Of a stretch of 64,000 nucleotides of DNA, positions 11,781-23,100 are shown piece after piece. The stretch covers positions 248,001 through 312,000 of the forward strand of contig LATX02000201.1 of the NCBI GenBank assembly GCA_001466705.2, in the 5' to 3' direction. The position numbers and the translations under genes are program-made. This DNA comes from Moniliophthora roreri (taxonomy: Eukaryota > Basidiomycota > Agaricomycetes > Agaricales > Marasmiaceae). Positions within the stretch are counted from its first letter, which is position 1. Every line of letters begins with the position of its first letter. The notes below the pieces were generated by a model, which was given only the letters and a program-made list of their open reading frames with translations, ran no database searches and was not told the origin of the DNA.

Positions 11781-11787
11781 TATAAAT
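11781..11787 (+). promoter_or_regulatory. TATA box of second bZIP gene
   Basis: TATAAAT lies 87 bases upstream of the ATG at 11,868; no ATG occurs between them. Confidence 0.55.
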
Positions 11788-11867
11788 TCTTGTGGTAAAT
11801 TTCTGAACCGCCAATCTGCTTCTTTTCTTCTACCCGTAGCGCTCTCGTCGAGTCATTTACATTTTCC

Positions 11868-12536
11868 ATGGATTCATACTACAATCCCGACACTTACAGC
11901 CAATACCAGCCGCCTAACACCGATCACAATTTGATGAATCCGCATCAGCACCTTCCGCATTCGGTCATGTACAGTAATCAGTCACCTCAGAGTCAGATGA
12001 CTCAGACGCCGTACCACCACGACCTGGTGAGCTCTGGCTTGCCCGCGTCGCCCACGTATTCTTTGTCACCACATATTCCCTCTCCCCCTCCACATGTCGC
12101 CCTGCCGGTAATGAGCGGGAACGGAGTTTCCCGCGGTGTGGCGCCTCCATCAACTGGACCTATCCGACGACGATACTCCCCAGAACATAACCTCCCTGCG
12201 GATAACCAGGCTCCACCGCGTCGCCGCAGGGAAACGCCTGCCATTCCTCCTTATTACCGTCGCCGTCCCCAAATCTCTGATGAGGAAGACGACGAATATA
12301 TTGAGGAGCTGCCTCCGAATGCCACAGAGCAGCAGCGGGCAGAGCATCAGCGTCACCGAAATACCCTCGCTGCTCGACGAAGCCGTAAAAGAAAAGAGGT
12401 CTACAAGCAGCAGCTCGAGGAAACGGTTGATCGATTGACAGTGGAGAAAGAGAAATGGAAGACACGAGCAGAAATGTTGAGGAGGATCATCGAGCACCAA
12501 GGTCTGCCCGTCCCTTGCGGCGACTGGAGCGAATAA
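11868..12536 (+). CDS. bZIP transcription factor, GCN4/ATF4-like, paralog 2
   Basis: Intronless gene of 222 residues starting at ATG 11,868. The N-terminal half is rich in Pro, Tyr, Gln and Ser (residues 1-100), with a basic Arg cluster at 117-121. The acidic patch ISDEEDDEYIEELPPNAT (136-153) is followed by the basic region with NTLAARRSR at 165-173 and a short zipper L183, L190, W197, L204. From the acidic patch to the C-terminus it aligns without gaps to the gene at 9,298 (for example EKEKWKTRAEMLRRI versus EKEQWKTRAQMLRQI), while the N-terminal halves have diverged, so the two are an old tandem duplication. Both keep the unusual Trp in the zipper, which suggests they may heterodimerise with each other. 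DNA target and role in amino-acid control are inferred from the basic region only. Confidence 0.9.
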   Translation: MDSYYNPDTYSQYQPPNTDHNLMNPHQHLPHSVMYSNQSPQSQMTQTPYHHDLVSSGLPASPTYSLSPHIPSPPPHVALPVMSGNGVSRGVAPPSTGPIRRRYSPEHNLPADNQAPPRRRRETPAIPPYYRRRPQISDEEDDEYIEELPPNATEQQRAEHQRHRNTLAARRSRKRKEVYKQQLEETVDRLTVEKEKWKTRAEMLRRIIEHQGLPVPCGDWSE

Positions 12537-13205
12537 ACACCTCCCTCATCCCACATTCGAACGCGACATCCTCCTCTACTGCCTACCTCCCAAGCTTTAA
12601 CTGCTTATGGAATGTATCACTGTAATATTTTGGTAATATTGCTAGTGAACTTGACGCGACACGCCAGCGACATAACAGGTGGGTTCTCCTGCTCTAAAGC
12701 TGATAAACATTATTGACGTTCTTCCTTTTCAGCGAAATTGATCTATATTTCCAAACTTAGATGTCGGCTTTGGGCAACTAATAGCACGCCCGCGTTGAAA
12801 CCATGGTGCACTGTCCTTATCTCATTCTCGTCCCTGCGACCAGAAATTATAGGACTTTTGAAACTACCGTGATATGTAACCTTTCCATCCTGTTTTTCCT
12901 TTCTTTTTTTCCCCCTTCTTCCCGTGTTTATTTTTATTGTCCCCGTCTATGTTTATTTATTTTCGAACCATGAATAAACTATTTTTCGCTTTAACTCTCA
13001 GATCAACTAAGCCCGCACAGCTGGGACTATATTTCTGTGGAGTAAACGGAGTGTCCAAATTGACATGATTGTCCGAGCAAGCTGTCTGTAAATCTGCATC
13101 CGATCAACATCTTCCGTCAACACTGCCTAACCTCGGAGCGGGAAACTTATTCACAGAATGACCGACCGAACAGCAAGCGCGGTGCACTCAAATGCAATAA
13201 AAAAT
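12537..13205. other. Intergenic, 3' flank of bZIP and hydrolase genes
   Basis: Two genes end towards each other here. The stretch is pyrimidine-rich around 12,890-12,960. No gene is seen. Confidence 0.5.
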
Positions 13206-14550
13206 CTACTTTTCGTCCGCACTCATAGCCACTCTCTTCTCCCCCAACTGACCATTCATCCATTCCCCTATGCCCCTCAGACCCTCTTCCCTCTGCTGAC
13301 CACAAAAGTCCCAACACACAAAGTTATGCACTGCGTCCTTCACCTCCAGGTATCTCACTCTCTCGATTCCTAAATCCCTCGCCATCATATCCCGCAGCGT
13401 CTTAATTTCGTCCAACAACACCTCGGCACTTCCAGCCACGATCATGGTTTGTGGATACCCATCAAACTTCAGATCCCTAATGTTTCGTGAGGCAGGTGAG
13501 ATGTACGGATCCTCCTCCTCCAGACCTCGCTGAGTCCCGAGGTACGCAGATACAGCGTATTCAGATAACCCGGGACCATCAACCGTCGGCTCGAGATGGT
13601 CTGCGTAGTCGCTGCGTACAATTGGAAGTGCAGATGACCCTTCGGTGATATGCGACAGGCCCAGATCTGTCCACGGAGAAATCAATAGCAAAGCCATTGG
13701 TTTCTGAAGATGAATCTCGGGATTTGAGACGATATATCGCGTTAATGCGAGGGCAAGGTTAGCTCCTGCCGAATCGCCGGCGATGATGATGTTTTTATAA
13801 AGTTTGGAAAGGTACAGGTACCCAGCAACCGCATCCAGTATCGCGGCGGGGTACGGGTTTGACTGTGGATTGAGCGAGGACAGTCGGTATTCCAACGCCA
13901 ATATTCTGCGAACAGGTGTGTTTTCGAGAAGGCCCCTGGCAGCCGATGGCATGCATGGGTCAGAAGGATGTGCAGAGAACGTGATGAACGCCCCCCCTGC
14001 GGATGATGAATTTGCTATCAAGATTGAGGACCCATTAGAGGACTTACCATGCAAGTAGAATATCACTGTCTCTTCCTGACTATCCCCTTCCTCGCTTTTG
14101 CCACAGGCACCCGCGATCTCGGGTCCCAGATACCAGTATCCCGGAATTCGCACACTCTCGACCCCTGCCTTCTCTGCCGCCGACTTAATCTCTCCCACAA
14201 TTGACTCTGATGGTGCCGGTGGAATCCATACTCCATGTACATCTTTACGACCAGTCGCTTGAACAGCAAGATGATTTGGCGCAGGCACAGCACCATTGAC
14301 TCTATGGAGGACGACGGCCTTTAGTATCGGGTGTAGAAAAAGATAAAAGAAACCCGTACCTTAGATGGATCCAATAGAATTTCCTCAAAGCGTAAATGCA
14401 TATACAATATTTGATTCCCCACGACTTGCGAGGACGCCATGACGGATGAAGTGAGGTAAGTATCCAGTAGGGAAGGCGCAAGAACAGAGTCGCGAGAAAC
14501 TCGCTGGCAAGATACACCGCTTTCACGGGGTGGTGGTGGAGGAGCGGCAT
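13206..14550 (-). CDS. Membrane-anchored alpha/beta-hydrolase (HSL/arylesterase family, fold 3)
   Basis: A hydrolase of the hormone-sensitive-lipase group, expected to cleave carboxyl esters. Three exons on the minus strand, 14,550-14,360, 14,301-14,048 and 13,996-13,206, are joined by 58- and 51-base introns and give about 411 residues. The second intron is a multiple of three and stays open, and it splits the oxyanion-hole motif: spliced, the protein reads LHGGAFIT (H at about 148). The nucleophile is Ser in IIAGDSAGAN (about 224), the acid is Asp in AEVLLDEIK, and the base is His in DAVHNFVC. The ATG at 14,550 opens a hydrophobic N-terminus (AVYLASEFLATLFLRLPYWI) followed by SWRPRKSWG, typical of membrane-bound fungal members. 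ISPWTDL and YISPASR are further family blocks. All three catalytic residues are present. The substrate is unknown. Confidence 0.88.
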
Positions 14551-16598
14551 GATGTTTGCAGTTCTGCATTGTCAAATGCCAGCGGGACGCGTATTTGAAG
14601 GGTAAGAGAATATGGTATGACACAAATGAGCAAGATAAGCCCGCGTCAGATCTTGTACTTGGGATGCGAAATTCAAGCAGGGAGCCTTGAATTAGATTTG
14701 ACAGGTGGAATTATGAGCTGTCATGATCGAATATCTCGGTGATCCAGGTTCCTCAGTATCACTCACATGGGGGCGAAACTGATTAGTATTGGCTGGTCCA
14801 GAAAGATGAACTGATACATGGAAAAAGACCTGAAAGACAGACTGGAATCAGTGACCGCGAACTCTTCTCTGAAGATGTGTCGACTCACTCCAAGTCACTT
14901 TGATCACAAGCCTTTTCAACGTAGCCTACCCATGCCACCTGGGGTAGATTTCCGGGAATGGTGAAGTACATATTGGATCCGCGCCGTCATGGTTATATAT
15001 CCTTCTGAGGGGTCGGTGGGAAAAGGTCTATGCAAAGAGTTTTGAAGGACACATAACTGGTACTCCCAACGCAGAGTGCTTTTGTAGATTTCAATATGTG
15101 TATAAGGACTCATCGTGACTCAAGAAGCTGTTGAAAACCTGTTGAGCGGTCGGACGAGCAGCATAAACCCTGCACAGCCTCGCCCGCCCAAATCGCGATG
15201 TCGAGCTTCTAAACGAGCCGAAGCCTCGGCATTCAGTGGAACGCATCGAATGTCGAGCGCTTTCTTCGAACATGGACAGAGATGATTCGACAGGATCGGC
15301 GAACAAATGAGGTAGGAAAAATGAGGTAGGAAAAATGAGGTTCATTATCGAAGATATGTACACCAAATTTGGTTCAACACCATTAGACCAGAAGCTGCCG
15401 GATTTCACTGAGAACGTACATGTAAAACGGAAGTGCAGTGTTCCATTGACATTTGACGAATCTTCGGAGTCGAATAGCGAGCGTTTTAGCATCGCCCCAT
15501 CTCCTACAACACCTAATGCCCCAACACATCCCTTTTCCGTGAAGCCCATTGAGAAATTGAACGACTTCATGACAATTACATCGCATTTATTGAACCACGG
15601 GTTGACAGCGAGACTAATGGACCAGCATAGTTGTTTGTTTCTGTTCAGTTGCAGGTCAATTCGGTAAAAAAAAAAAATCGACATAGCTCTTCCTTCACAA
15701 ATCCACCATGTTGTAGTAAGGGATTTGGCTCTGGCACTGCACTGCCCCCGAAGGCTGAGCAAGCAAAGGATTATAGTGTGTAGCTTGCTGTCTAGCCGGG
15801 ACAATTCCATTATCTATGTCTGCCAGTCGTATCGTGTCCGAAGTGGTAGGGTTTCTCGGAGCTCATCGTTTTGCAATCCATTTCGTCGTATCTTGGAAGT
15901 ATCTAATGAAGGAGGAAATGGTGCAGATGTCGTGTCCTCATTCTGACCGGAAGACTGGATAAGTTATGATTGCGCAGTTATTTTGCTTCTATTTTAGGTC
16001 ATTTTCAGAGGCGTCCAGGATCTGAGGAGAATGATGGACAGCAAGGCCCATGCAAGAGGACTGTGAACGCACTGCGATAGAATTCTCCTCTTTTCTTCTC
16101 TTCTCCCCAAACCTCGAAGCCTTCCTTTGTGAAATTAAGAGCAAAGATAAGTATCAGAGCAATCCGACTGGAACGCGAGGGACTCGAGCGCTCAGGACTG
16201 AGTGACGCATTGATGATGGATGTCGATGAGGGTTGAAAAAAGAAGTTCGTAACGCGTTGCGCGCCTGCTTCTGCTTCTGTGATGAATTGACTACGTATCG
16301 TTCTTTGCTGGTAAATATAATATATTTATAATATTTATGTACATCGTGCGAATTCAGAAAGTCCAATCACTCAACTAGAGGAGGAAAAATATAAACCAAT
16401 CCTGAGACCCGACAAAGCCCCCATTCTTTCTGCGAGGCAAGCCTCTGATATTGCGGCGACAGATCCCTCTCATTCCAGCCTTCCTGGCGCAACCTCTGAT
16501 GTAAAATCCCCACTAAATCCATCGTATCCATATCCCTTACTGCGGAGGGCTCCCCTTGAATTACTTCACCCTCTTGCTAAAAACCTCTCGTACAAGAG
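14551..16598. other. Region without a supportable gene
   Basis: A plus-strand frame from ATG 15,335 to 15,667 (110 residues; contains SNSERFSIAPSPTTPNAPTH) is the best coding candidate but has no family. A longer minus-strand frame over the same bases (15,810-15,091) is Ser/Phe-rich and looks like its shadow. A 14-base unit AAAATGAGGTAGG is repeated about three times just before that ATG (15,306-15,340). A TGACTCA site lies at 15,116-15,122. Confidence 0.3.
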
Positions 16599-16877
16599 TC
16601 AGTGCACCAGAAACTCCGTATTCATTTCGCTTGCAGATGGAGACATTGGCTTTGCAGCTCTCATCGGTCTTTGTAGCAGGTGCCCTGTTCTGAACGGTTT
16701 CACCAATAACTCCCTTTCCCTGGGTCTGCGTATACGATTTCGGGAACGACGCCGACGGTACAGGCATAGAACCCCTAGAGACCCAACGAACACGAGCCCC
16801 CCAATTATGCCGCCTATGATTAGTCGAATAGGCACGAACGAGTGTAACGAAGGCGGATCCGAGGCCGGTACAGTGTC
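16599..16877 (-). CDS. Probable single-pass membrane protein, C-terminal exon
   Basis: The minus-strand frame reads DTVPASDPPSLHSFVPIRL and then a Gly-rich hydrophobic helix IIGGIIGGLVFVGSLGVLCL followed at once by a strongly basic stop-transfer stretch YRRRRSRNRIRRPRER, and ends with a stop at 16,599. A short Ser/Pro linker, one helix and an Arg cluster are typical of fungal type I surface proteins whose outer part is Ser/Thr-rich. An in-frame stop about 4 codons upstream of the first residue given means that an exon must precede it; I could not find the junction. A second minus frame over the same bases ends at 16,561 and also looks protein-like after the Arg cluster, so the true C-terminus is uncertain. 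No function can be assigned. Confidence 0.4.
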   Translation of the reverse strand, partial: DTVPASDPPSLHSFVPIRLIIGGIIGGLVFVGSLGVLCLYRRRRSRNRIRRPRERELLVKPFRTGHLLQRPMRAAKPMSPSASEMNTEFLVH

Positions 16878-17379
16878 TTGGGCGCCTCATGCTTGATCCC
16901 GGCTCCCTCTCCACCTAGCATGGACGCTAATACGTTGCTCCTATTTGTTGATTGTTGCGGCCCATTCTGTGTAAACGATCACTAGTAGATGCTTAGCACC
17001 TTGAACACCTTCGATCGGGTCGACCTTATGTTTTTCCTGGATTATAGGAGCTACGAGAGGAAGCGAGCGAACGCTATGATGCAGGTGTGTTGAGTGGTAA
17101 AAGGCAAAGTAAAAGGTTTATTCTGACCGAATTCACCGAGTGGCTATACACTACGTAAGATACACGTGAGCATCCCGATCGATCAACTCATTATAAGATC
17201 TTGACGTCATGCTCGGATTGCGGAAATCAGGCCACCTGAATTTCCCCATAAAACGAGGCAGTCGTCCATTTTGCCGTCTTACCTTCTCTTCTTTACGATC
17301 ACGACCTACACGACGACAAGATTACTCTTTATAAAAACTCTTACAGCCCATACCAACAGAGTGGAATCTTGAAAAAAAA
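16878..17379. other. No recognisable gene; upstream region of MARVEL gene
   Basis: No gene is seen. The right end is the putative promoter and leader of the plus-strand gene starting at 17,380. Confidence 0.4.
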
Positions 17380-18194
17380 ATGGCAATGGACAAGCATGTT
17401 AAACGGGGACACCCCAGTGCGTATTGGAGCGGCAGTTTACTCTGAATATAGCCAACGGGAACCCTTTTTAGTCGTATTCGGCCTCATGCTCCTCTTTGGG
17501 ATCATTGAGCTCGCAATATCTGCCTGGCTGGTGTCAAGATTTAATAAAAGACATGACAATTTTAGTGGCACGGAAGCGGACAGGTGCCAAGTTTCACATT
17601 TTTCGTCGCTGGCTCGCAGTTTGCTCATGCTTCAGAAACAGGGTGAGATACGTTCTGTTCGCTTGCGTATGGACGGTCACAGGATCGTTCCTGTACTCGC
17701 TGCTCTTCTGGCATTCTTCAACTGGTAGCGTGTTGACCAGTGTGGGCAGCCATTTGATTTAGTGAGTAACTCATCCAACGTGCGATAATCCTGCCGCTCA
17801 TGGTTTCTTTTACATTTACCTATAATTTATACTTGTATCTCCATGAATCCAACACGCACTCAATACACGTAATCCGTACACCCATACAATCGCCATCACC
17901 GCTTTATCAGCCTCATTCTCACATGGATAATATGGACCGCAGGAGCAGCTGCCGTAACTGAGATGTTGGGAGGAGGCCTGAATTGCTCCACTCAAAGTAA
18001 TATCGCGTACTGTGGCCAGCTCAACGCGTTGGAGGCATTCGCTTGGATCGAATGGTCTGTTCTCTTACCCTTTCCCCAACTTCCACGCTGACGATGCATT
18101 CAGGGTCTTAGCGACATTGGCCCTCATTACTGTTATCATCCGCGGTGTATCAGCTTCGAGAAGAGGAGACGGATATCGTGGCTCTTTGGTGTAA
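17380..18194 (+). CDS. MARVEL-domain membrane protein, five exons
   Basis: Small integral membrane protein. Exons 17,380-17,416, 17,472-17,583, 17,636-17,761, 17,911-18,054 and 18,104-18,194 join in frame through introns of 55, 52, 149 and 49 bases and give 169 residues. The start is ATG at 17,380 (MAMDKHVKRGHP). Four hydrophobic segments follow: FGLMLLFGIIELAISAWLV, VRYVLFACVWTVTGSFLYSL, the segment beginning SVGSHLIYLILTWIIWTAGA, and VLATLALITVIIRGV. The loop between helices 3 and 4 has two Cys (GGGLNCS and AYCGQLNALE) and the C-terminus is basic (SASRRGDGYRGSLV). This four-helix layout with a Cys-bearing last loop fits the MARVEL family, thought to act at specialised membrane sites. The exact role is unknown. 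All codons across four junctions agree with the family pattern, so the model is strong. Confidence 0.85.
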
Positions 18195-20131
18195 TACCCG
18201 GATGGTTACTCGGGGTGTATGGACTGTTTCTGCATCTTAGTTTTTCCCTTACATTGCTGTAAATGGTGTGATAGGTGTTGTATATTTACTATTGTTCAGA
18301 TAACCAGTTGTTGCTATCCTTATAGAAACGTCGAGCTACTTACCGATAATTCATGTACGGTGAACGAATAGCACTGAGGACTACCGATTTGGTACTTCGG
18401 AAGCGTTCGTATTCATTCAGTTGGCATCTATATACCCTCTTTGTGAACACGTTTATGCTAAAGACTTCTCTCGGCGGGTCAAACATTTGTAGCCTTATGA
18501 GCGAAGATTCTTGTATACCTATCACACTACATGCCACGCTTCGTCTCTTTTGCCCGTGTACAAATGCTAAATATGACATCCTGAAGATACATGCTACTTA
18601 GGATGCAGATTTGAAACTGTACGCCTTCTGGTTTGCGCCTCACCGGATACCCACGGAGGATACATCGATATCCCGAGGCGACTGATGAATCATCTATGAG
18701 TGGGCGGTTAAAGACCTTGGATAGAGTAGACTATACATCAATACGGACCAATAAACAGCTTGACTGGTTGAGGAATGAGTAGACGATACACATACCAAAC
18801 GATGAAAGCGAGAATCCAGTTACTATCAACAACAGCTCCAGCAAGCGCTCATCTTGAGCGACAATGCTATCCTCAGTTCAGTTATAAAATTCCACGTCTC
18901 TCTAAGAGAGCTCGCGACTGCGACATCCATGAAATCTTGCATGTAAGCGTTATGATCTTGTGATGATCCCTGCTCAAGTAAATAGTGGAATAGGTGGCCG
19001 TGGTGGTTGATTGCAGAAAATGAGTGGTACTTTGGGCATATAGAATGCGAACAGCCATGACACTTAGAAAGTCCAATGTGGAAATTCTTGAAGGACTCGT
19101 ACTGGCCAGCGTGCCAGCTGCTGGTCCACATCCGACGAGTGACGGTTTTGAGCGAGATCCGTTCCTGGTCCGTGCACAGACCCGGAGTCAACGTCACGTT
19201 TGAGCGCTTGAGCATCAACCACCATCTTTTGCATCATACTCATAGATATTCGTCTCCTCTCAGCGGTGGGTGGATCATTACCCACTCTTCATTCGGACTC
19301 CCATCAAAGAAATAGTCCAATAAGATCGGACGCGACATAACCTCGAAGTCATCAAATAGAACTTCAAAGCGTCAATTATCCGATTCATCGTGCTGTGGAT
19401 TTGATTTTCAAGGTCATTGGTTACCAGCATGTATGTTCTGTTCTATATCTGTACGGATGTATAGCTGACTGTTTCTAGAACATGATCGAAAGCTCAACGT
19501 GCTCTGGGTGCTGGCTACCTGTGTATTTGGCTATTGCGCAAAGGAGGGCCAGAAAAGTTTCGAGCATCCATAAATGCCATTCCTGGTGTTTCACTGCCCT
19601 CAACCACACCGAAGTATGGTCTTGCAACCAACTTTCCACGTGTCGCTTCGAGTCAATTCATGGTCAAAATATTCAAAAGCATTTCGAGGTATCGATTGTT
19701 CTTGCCTATTTCTGGAGGCACGAATTCACCAATTATCTAGGCATTCACGAAGGAGAAATCCCGCTCATGTGATTGCAGAGACTCATTGAAAGGCGTCTGA
19801 AAATCGGTGGCCTTTCAAATGGTAACAGTTGACCAATTCCGTCTCCTTTACTCTGAAGGCTTGCACTTTCATAACGGTGTGCCCGCAGTTGTTCAATTCA
19901 TTTGAACCCATTCAACCTGTCACATTCTCCAAGGCAATTCGGAATACTACAGATCAGATCAGAATGGAACTATACATGTGCGGCCTTCATCGCAACGTCA
20001 AACTGTTGACTCTTATTACGGTACGTGGGATCTCGTTGTTTCGTCACCTCGAATAAACTTAAAAGATCTTAACTAGCCTCACCGCGGCTCAGGGCATCAT
20101 TTACCTCCACCTTTTTTCTTTCCTACACTCC
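18195..20131. other. Region with unassigned coding-like fragments
   Basis: No gene can be modelled. Minus-strand bases about 19,372-19,249 read EVLFDDFEVMSRPILLDYFF and DGSPNEEWVM, which is protein-like, and the adjoining frame 19,285-19,064 reads VVDAQALKRDVDSGSVHGPG; no consistent splice joins them. Plus-strand bases near 19,482-19,540 read KLNVLWVLATCVFGYCAK after a GTATGT...CTAG intron-like stretch, but the frame meets a stop. These may be decayed genes. Confidence 0.3.
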
Positions 20132-23100
20132 ATGGTCCAAAGTCCTGCCGAGCTCACGCAAGTATCCTCTAATTCATCACAAAATGATTCGAGAGAACTA
20201 ACACCCTCTTTCAGTCATGGACCATTGTTCATCGGTGCCATCCTCACGATCCTTCTGTTTGGCATCTCTGTTACGCAGACGTGAAGTATTCCATTGCTAT
20301 ATACTCTCATTTTCCTGGGCTTACTGCTACGATTCAGTTGTGTATATTGGAGCACCTATAATAAGTAAGTGAGACTTGTGTTCCTATAACATGTCGCTAA
20401 AGACTTGAAGGGACCATTGGTTCCTAAGATACTTCGTATGTGGCCTATCCTCTCCTGGGTCGTCGGATGTAAAAGATCGACTGATCACACCCGACGAAGG
20501 TCCTTCTACTATTTATTGCTGATGCGGTACACTGTGTTTTCATAACGATATACCTTTATGATTCGGTCATCATCCACTTTGGTATGTTACCCAATAGTCT
20601 TCAGTTATGCCATTGTTACTCAATCCGCTACTATAGGTGATGTCGCGTTTTTGGCCGCACCCAACTGGGTCGAGCAGTCCATGTAGAAATAATGTAATTC
20701 TCCCCAGCAATGCAACCCCGACACGTTATAAAGCGGACCCTGCCAACTGCACGTCATGACCAAATTCGGTACCTTTATTATTCCCACCAGTACCTTTATC
20801 ATTTCCCCCTTCCCATTCCTTGACCATATTTATTAATCTACAACACACTGCTGAATTGTCATTCTGCCTCTGTGGTTTCACTGCTCTTTGCTCATAGGTG
20901 CGTATGTTTATCATTTGGCTGAGCTTGAGATATAATAATTATCCCTCAGCTACCTCCCGGATACCTGCCTCTCATACAGAATTATCATTCTCCCCCACTT
21001 TGTGTTGATCTGATCCGCTAGGTGCGCACCTTTATTATTTGGCTCAGCTCGAGCTATTAATAATTGTCCCTCGGCTACCTCCTGGATACCACCTGCCTCT
21101 CAGGCTCGCATCGAATTATCATTCTCCCCGAACATTTCTATCCCGACCACTTTGGCAAATTATAATTCGACCTCATGCTTCCTCGGATTTCAGATATGTT
21201 GTGTACAAGTTATTTTTGAATGACACGGAATTATTAGCATTCACATACAGTACCCTGTCCCGGATACCTGTCAAATAATCATTCGACCTCAGCTGATACG
21301 ACAATCCTGGAACTCTTTGCGCACGCTCTCTCATGAATTTTTTCCCCGGCATCCTAAGCCTCACGATCACAAGCAAAACTTCCTTATTTCATCAAACCTC
21401 ACTTCTTGATATCTTAGGTATGCATTGTTGCCTGTTTTCATGGACTCAGTCTCATTATCATTCAGCATTTCTACTTACCCTGATCCTTCTACATGCTCGC
21501 TGCCATTCCTGAGTCTTTATGAGGTAATTTACTGAGTAGTCTTTACCTATTTACCTTTTATGTAACGTCAAGATTCCACAAGCGCTGAATAGACGCTTGG
21601 AATTGAACTACGTCCGGCTCGTCGGAACTAGTGTTCAGGGAAGAACTTTTCTCATACATATCCACCACATCATTTGCAGACCTGGTAGATATTACCACTT
21701 GAGTCGGAGCATAGAAAAGGCCAAACTGAGTGCTCCCAGCGCTATTAGATCCTCAAATGAAAAAGTCAAGCGACACACAAGCTCAGAATGGCTTTCGTTC
21801 ACACTTTACTTATAAATTATATCTCTCGACGGCCACAAAAAATATCCCCCCACACCAACAACAGAAAATCAACTGAATATCATCTCAAAGGCATCAGAAT
21901 TTGTTTCAATACATACCTGCAGCCCATACTAAACCCTGCGGACGTTTATGGTACAATAGGATATTTGAAAATGCAGCCGATGATCTCTCTAAAATTCTTG
22001 CCATAACAGGTAAGAATCTTCCAAAAAAGGCAATTAATATTTCTAAATTTGACAACACTATGCAATGCTCGTCGATCTTTGCTGAGAGACCGAACTGTAG
22101 CCTAGTAGTCTGATGTTGTTCCGTTTGGCCAATGTTTACTGAGTGCTCAGTAGTAGAGGCTGCTATATTTGGAGTGTCGGTGAACGATAGCGCGCTAGTG
22201 AGGCTCATATTGCCTCGAGACTTCAGGGGAACTTTTCCATACCCAAAATAGTTTATATTATGAGATGTTATGTTGAGTAGCCATGAGTAAAGCGTAAAGT
22301 ATAGTAAGAGTGAGGGATATGTATGTAGTCTGGGTCAGAATCTTCGTAAGGTAGCATTATGGCGGGGTATATATGTCTTCGGTGCCTTCAGGTTCCGGCG
22401 GGATCAGTACTACGCTAGGTAATAACTGTCAATTCAATGAAAGGATATGAAACGGACCTTCCAATCAACACTGTTACCTCCTTGTTGCCTGCCCAAGTGA
22501 CAGTACCGACTAGCCTCCCACAGGATGGGAAAAACATCAAGAACGGTGCTTCAGGGGGCTCCACGAGTTGAAATACAGACTCGGATGATTCCAAACTGAG
22601 AACTGTACAGTCCGAAGGGAGTTAAAATCACGGAGGTAGCGGAGACATCTGAAGGGCGTGAATTATAATGCGTGCAGGGGAATAAGGCGCACCAACTGAC
22701 GTGAAGGTTTGGGTTCAAGTGATGCGGCGGAGCACTGGATGCAAGAAGAGGTTGGATGATAATTGGGTAGTGTAGGGTGCTGGCTGGACGAATAACAGTG
22801 TGGCATAGGGGTAATGTTTGGTGATGCTATGATAAAGTGTAAGCACAGAATACGGGAGACATTGATATGACAGGGATACGCACCACAGCCGTAGAACACT
22901 ACACCACATGACAGAGGAAGGAACGTGAAAGGAGGAAGTAAGCAGCATCCAACCGTGGAAAGTGTGCCGAATTTTCCCACTTATTATTCGCACCCAGGGC
23001 GAATTATTATTTGTTCCAAGGCAGGCTTGCAAAAAAGGACAGGAGCAATTATCATTCATCAAGGCCTTACAACGTAGCGGGAACATTATAACGTGTCGGG

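Noticed and set aside
12002..12500. Several antisense and off-frame open frames within the second bZIP gene
   Set aside because: They overlap a clear bZIP coding region in other frames and have no independent support.
14286..14288. GTG start for the hydrolase
   Set aside because: A 58-base intron joins this exon to an upstream one with a true ATG at 14,550 and a typical membrane anchor.
15091..15810. 239-codon minus-strand open frame
   Set aside because: No domain, Ser/Phe/Arg-rich, and it overlaps a better-looking plus-strand frame; likely a shadow.
20162..20214. Intron in the first exon of the DUF6534 gene (GTATCC...TTCAG)
   Set aside because: Its removal (53 bases) would break the frame; the unspliced sequence is open and leads in frame into PLFIGAIL.
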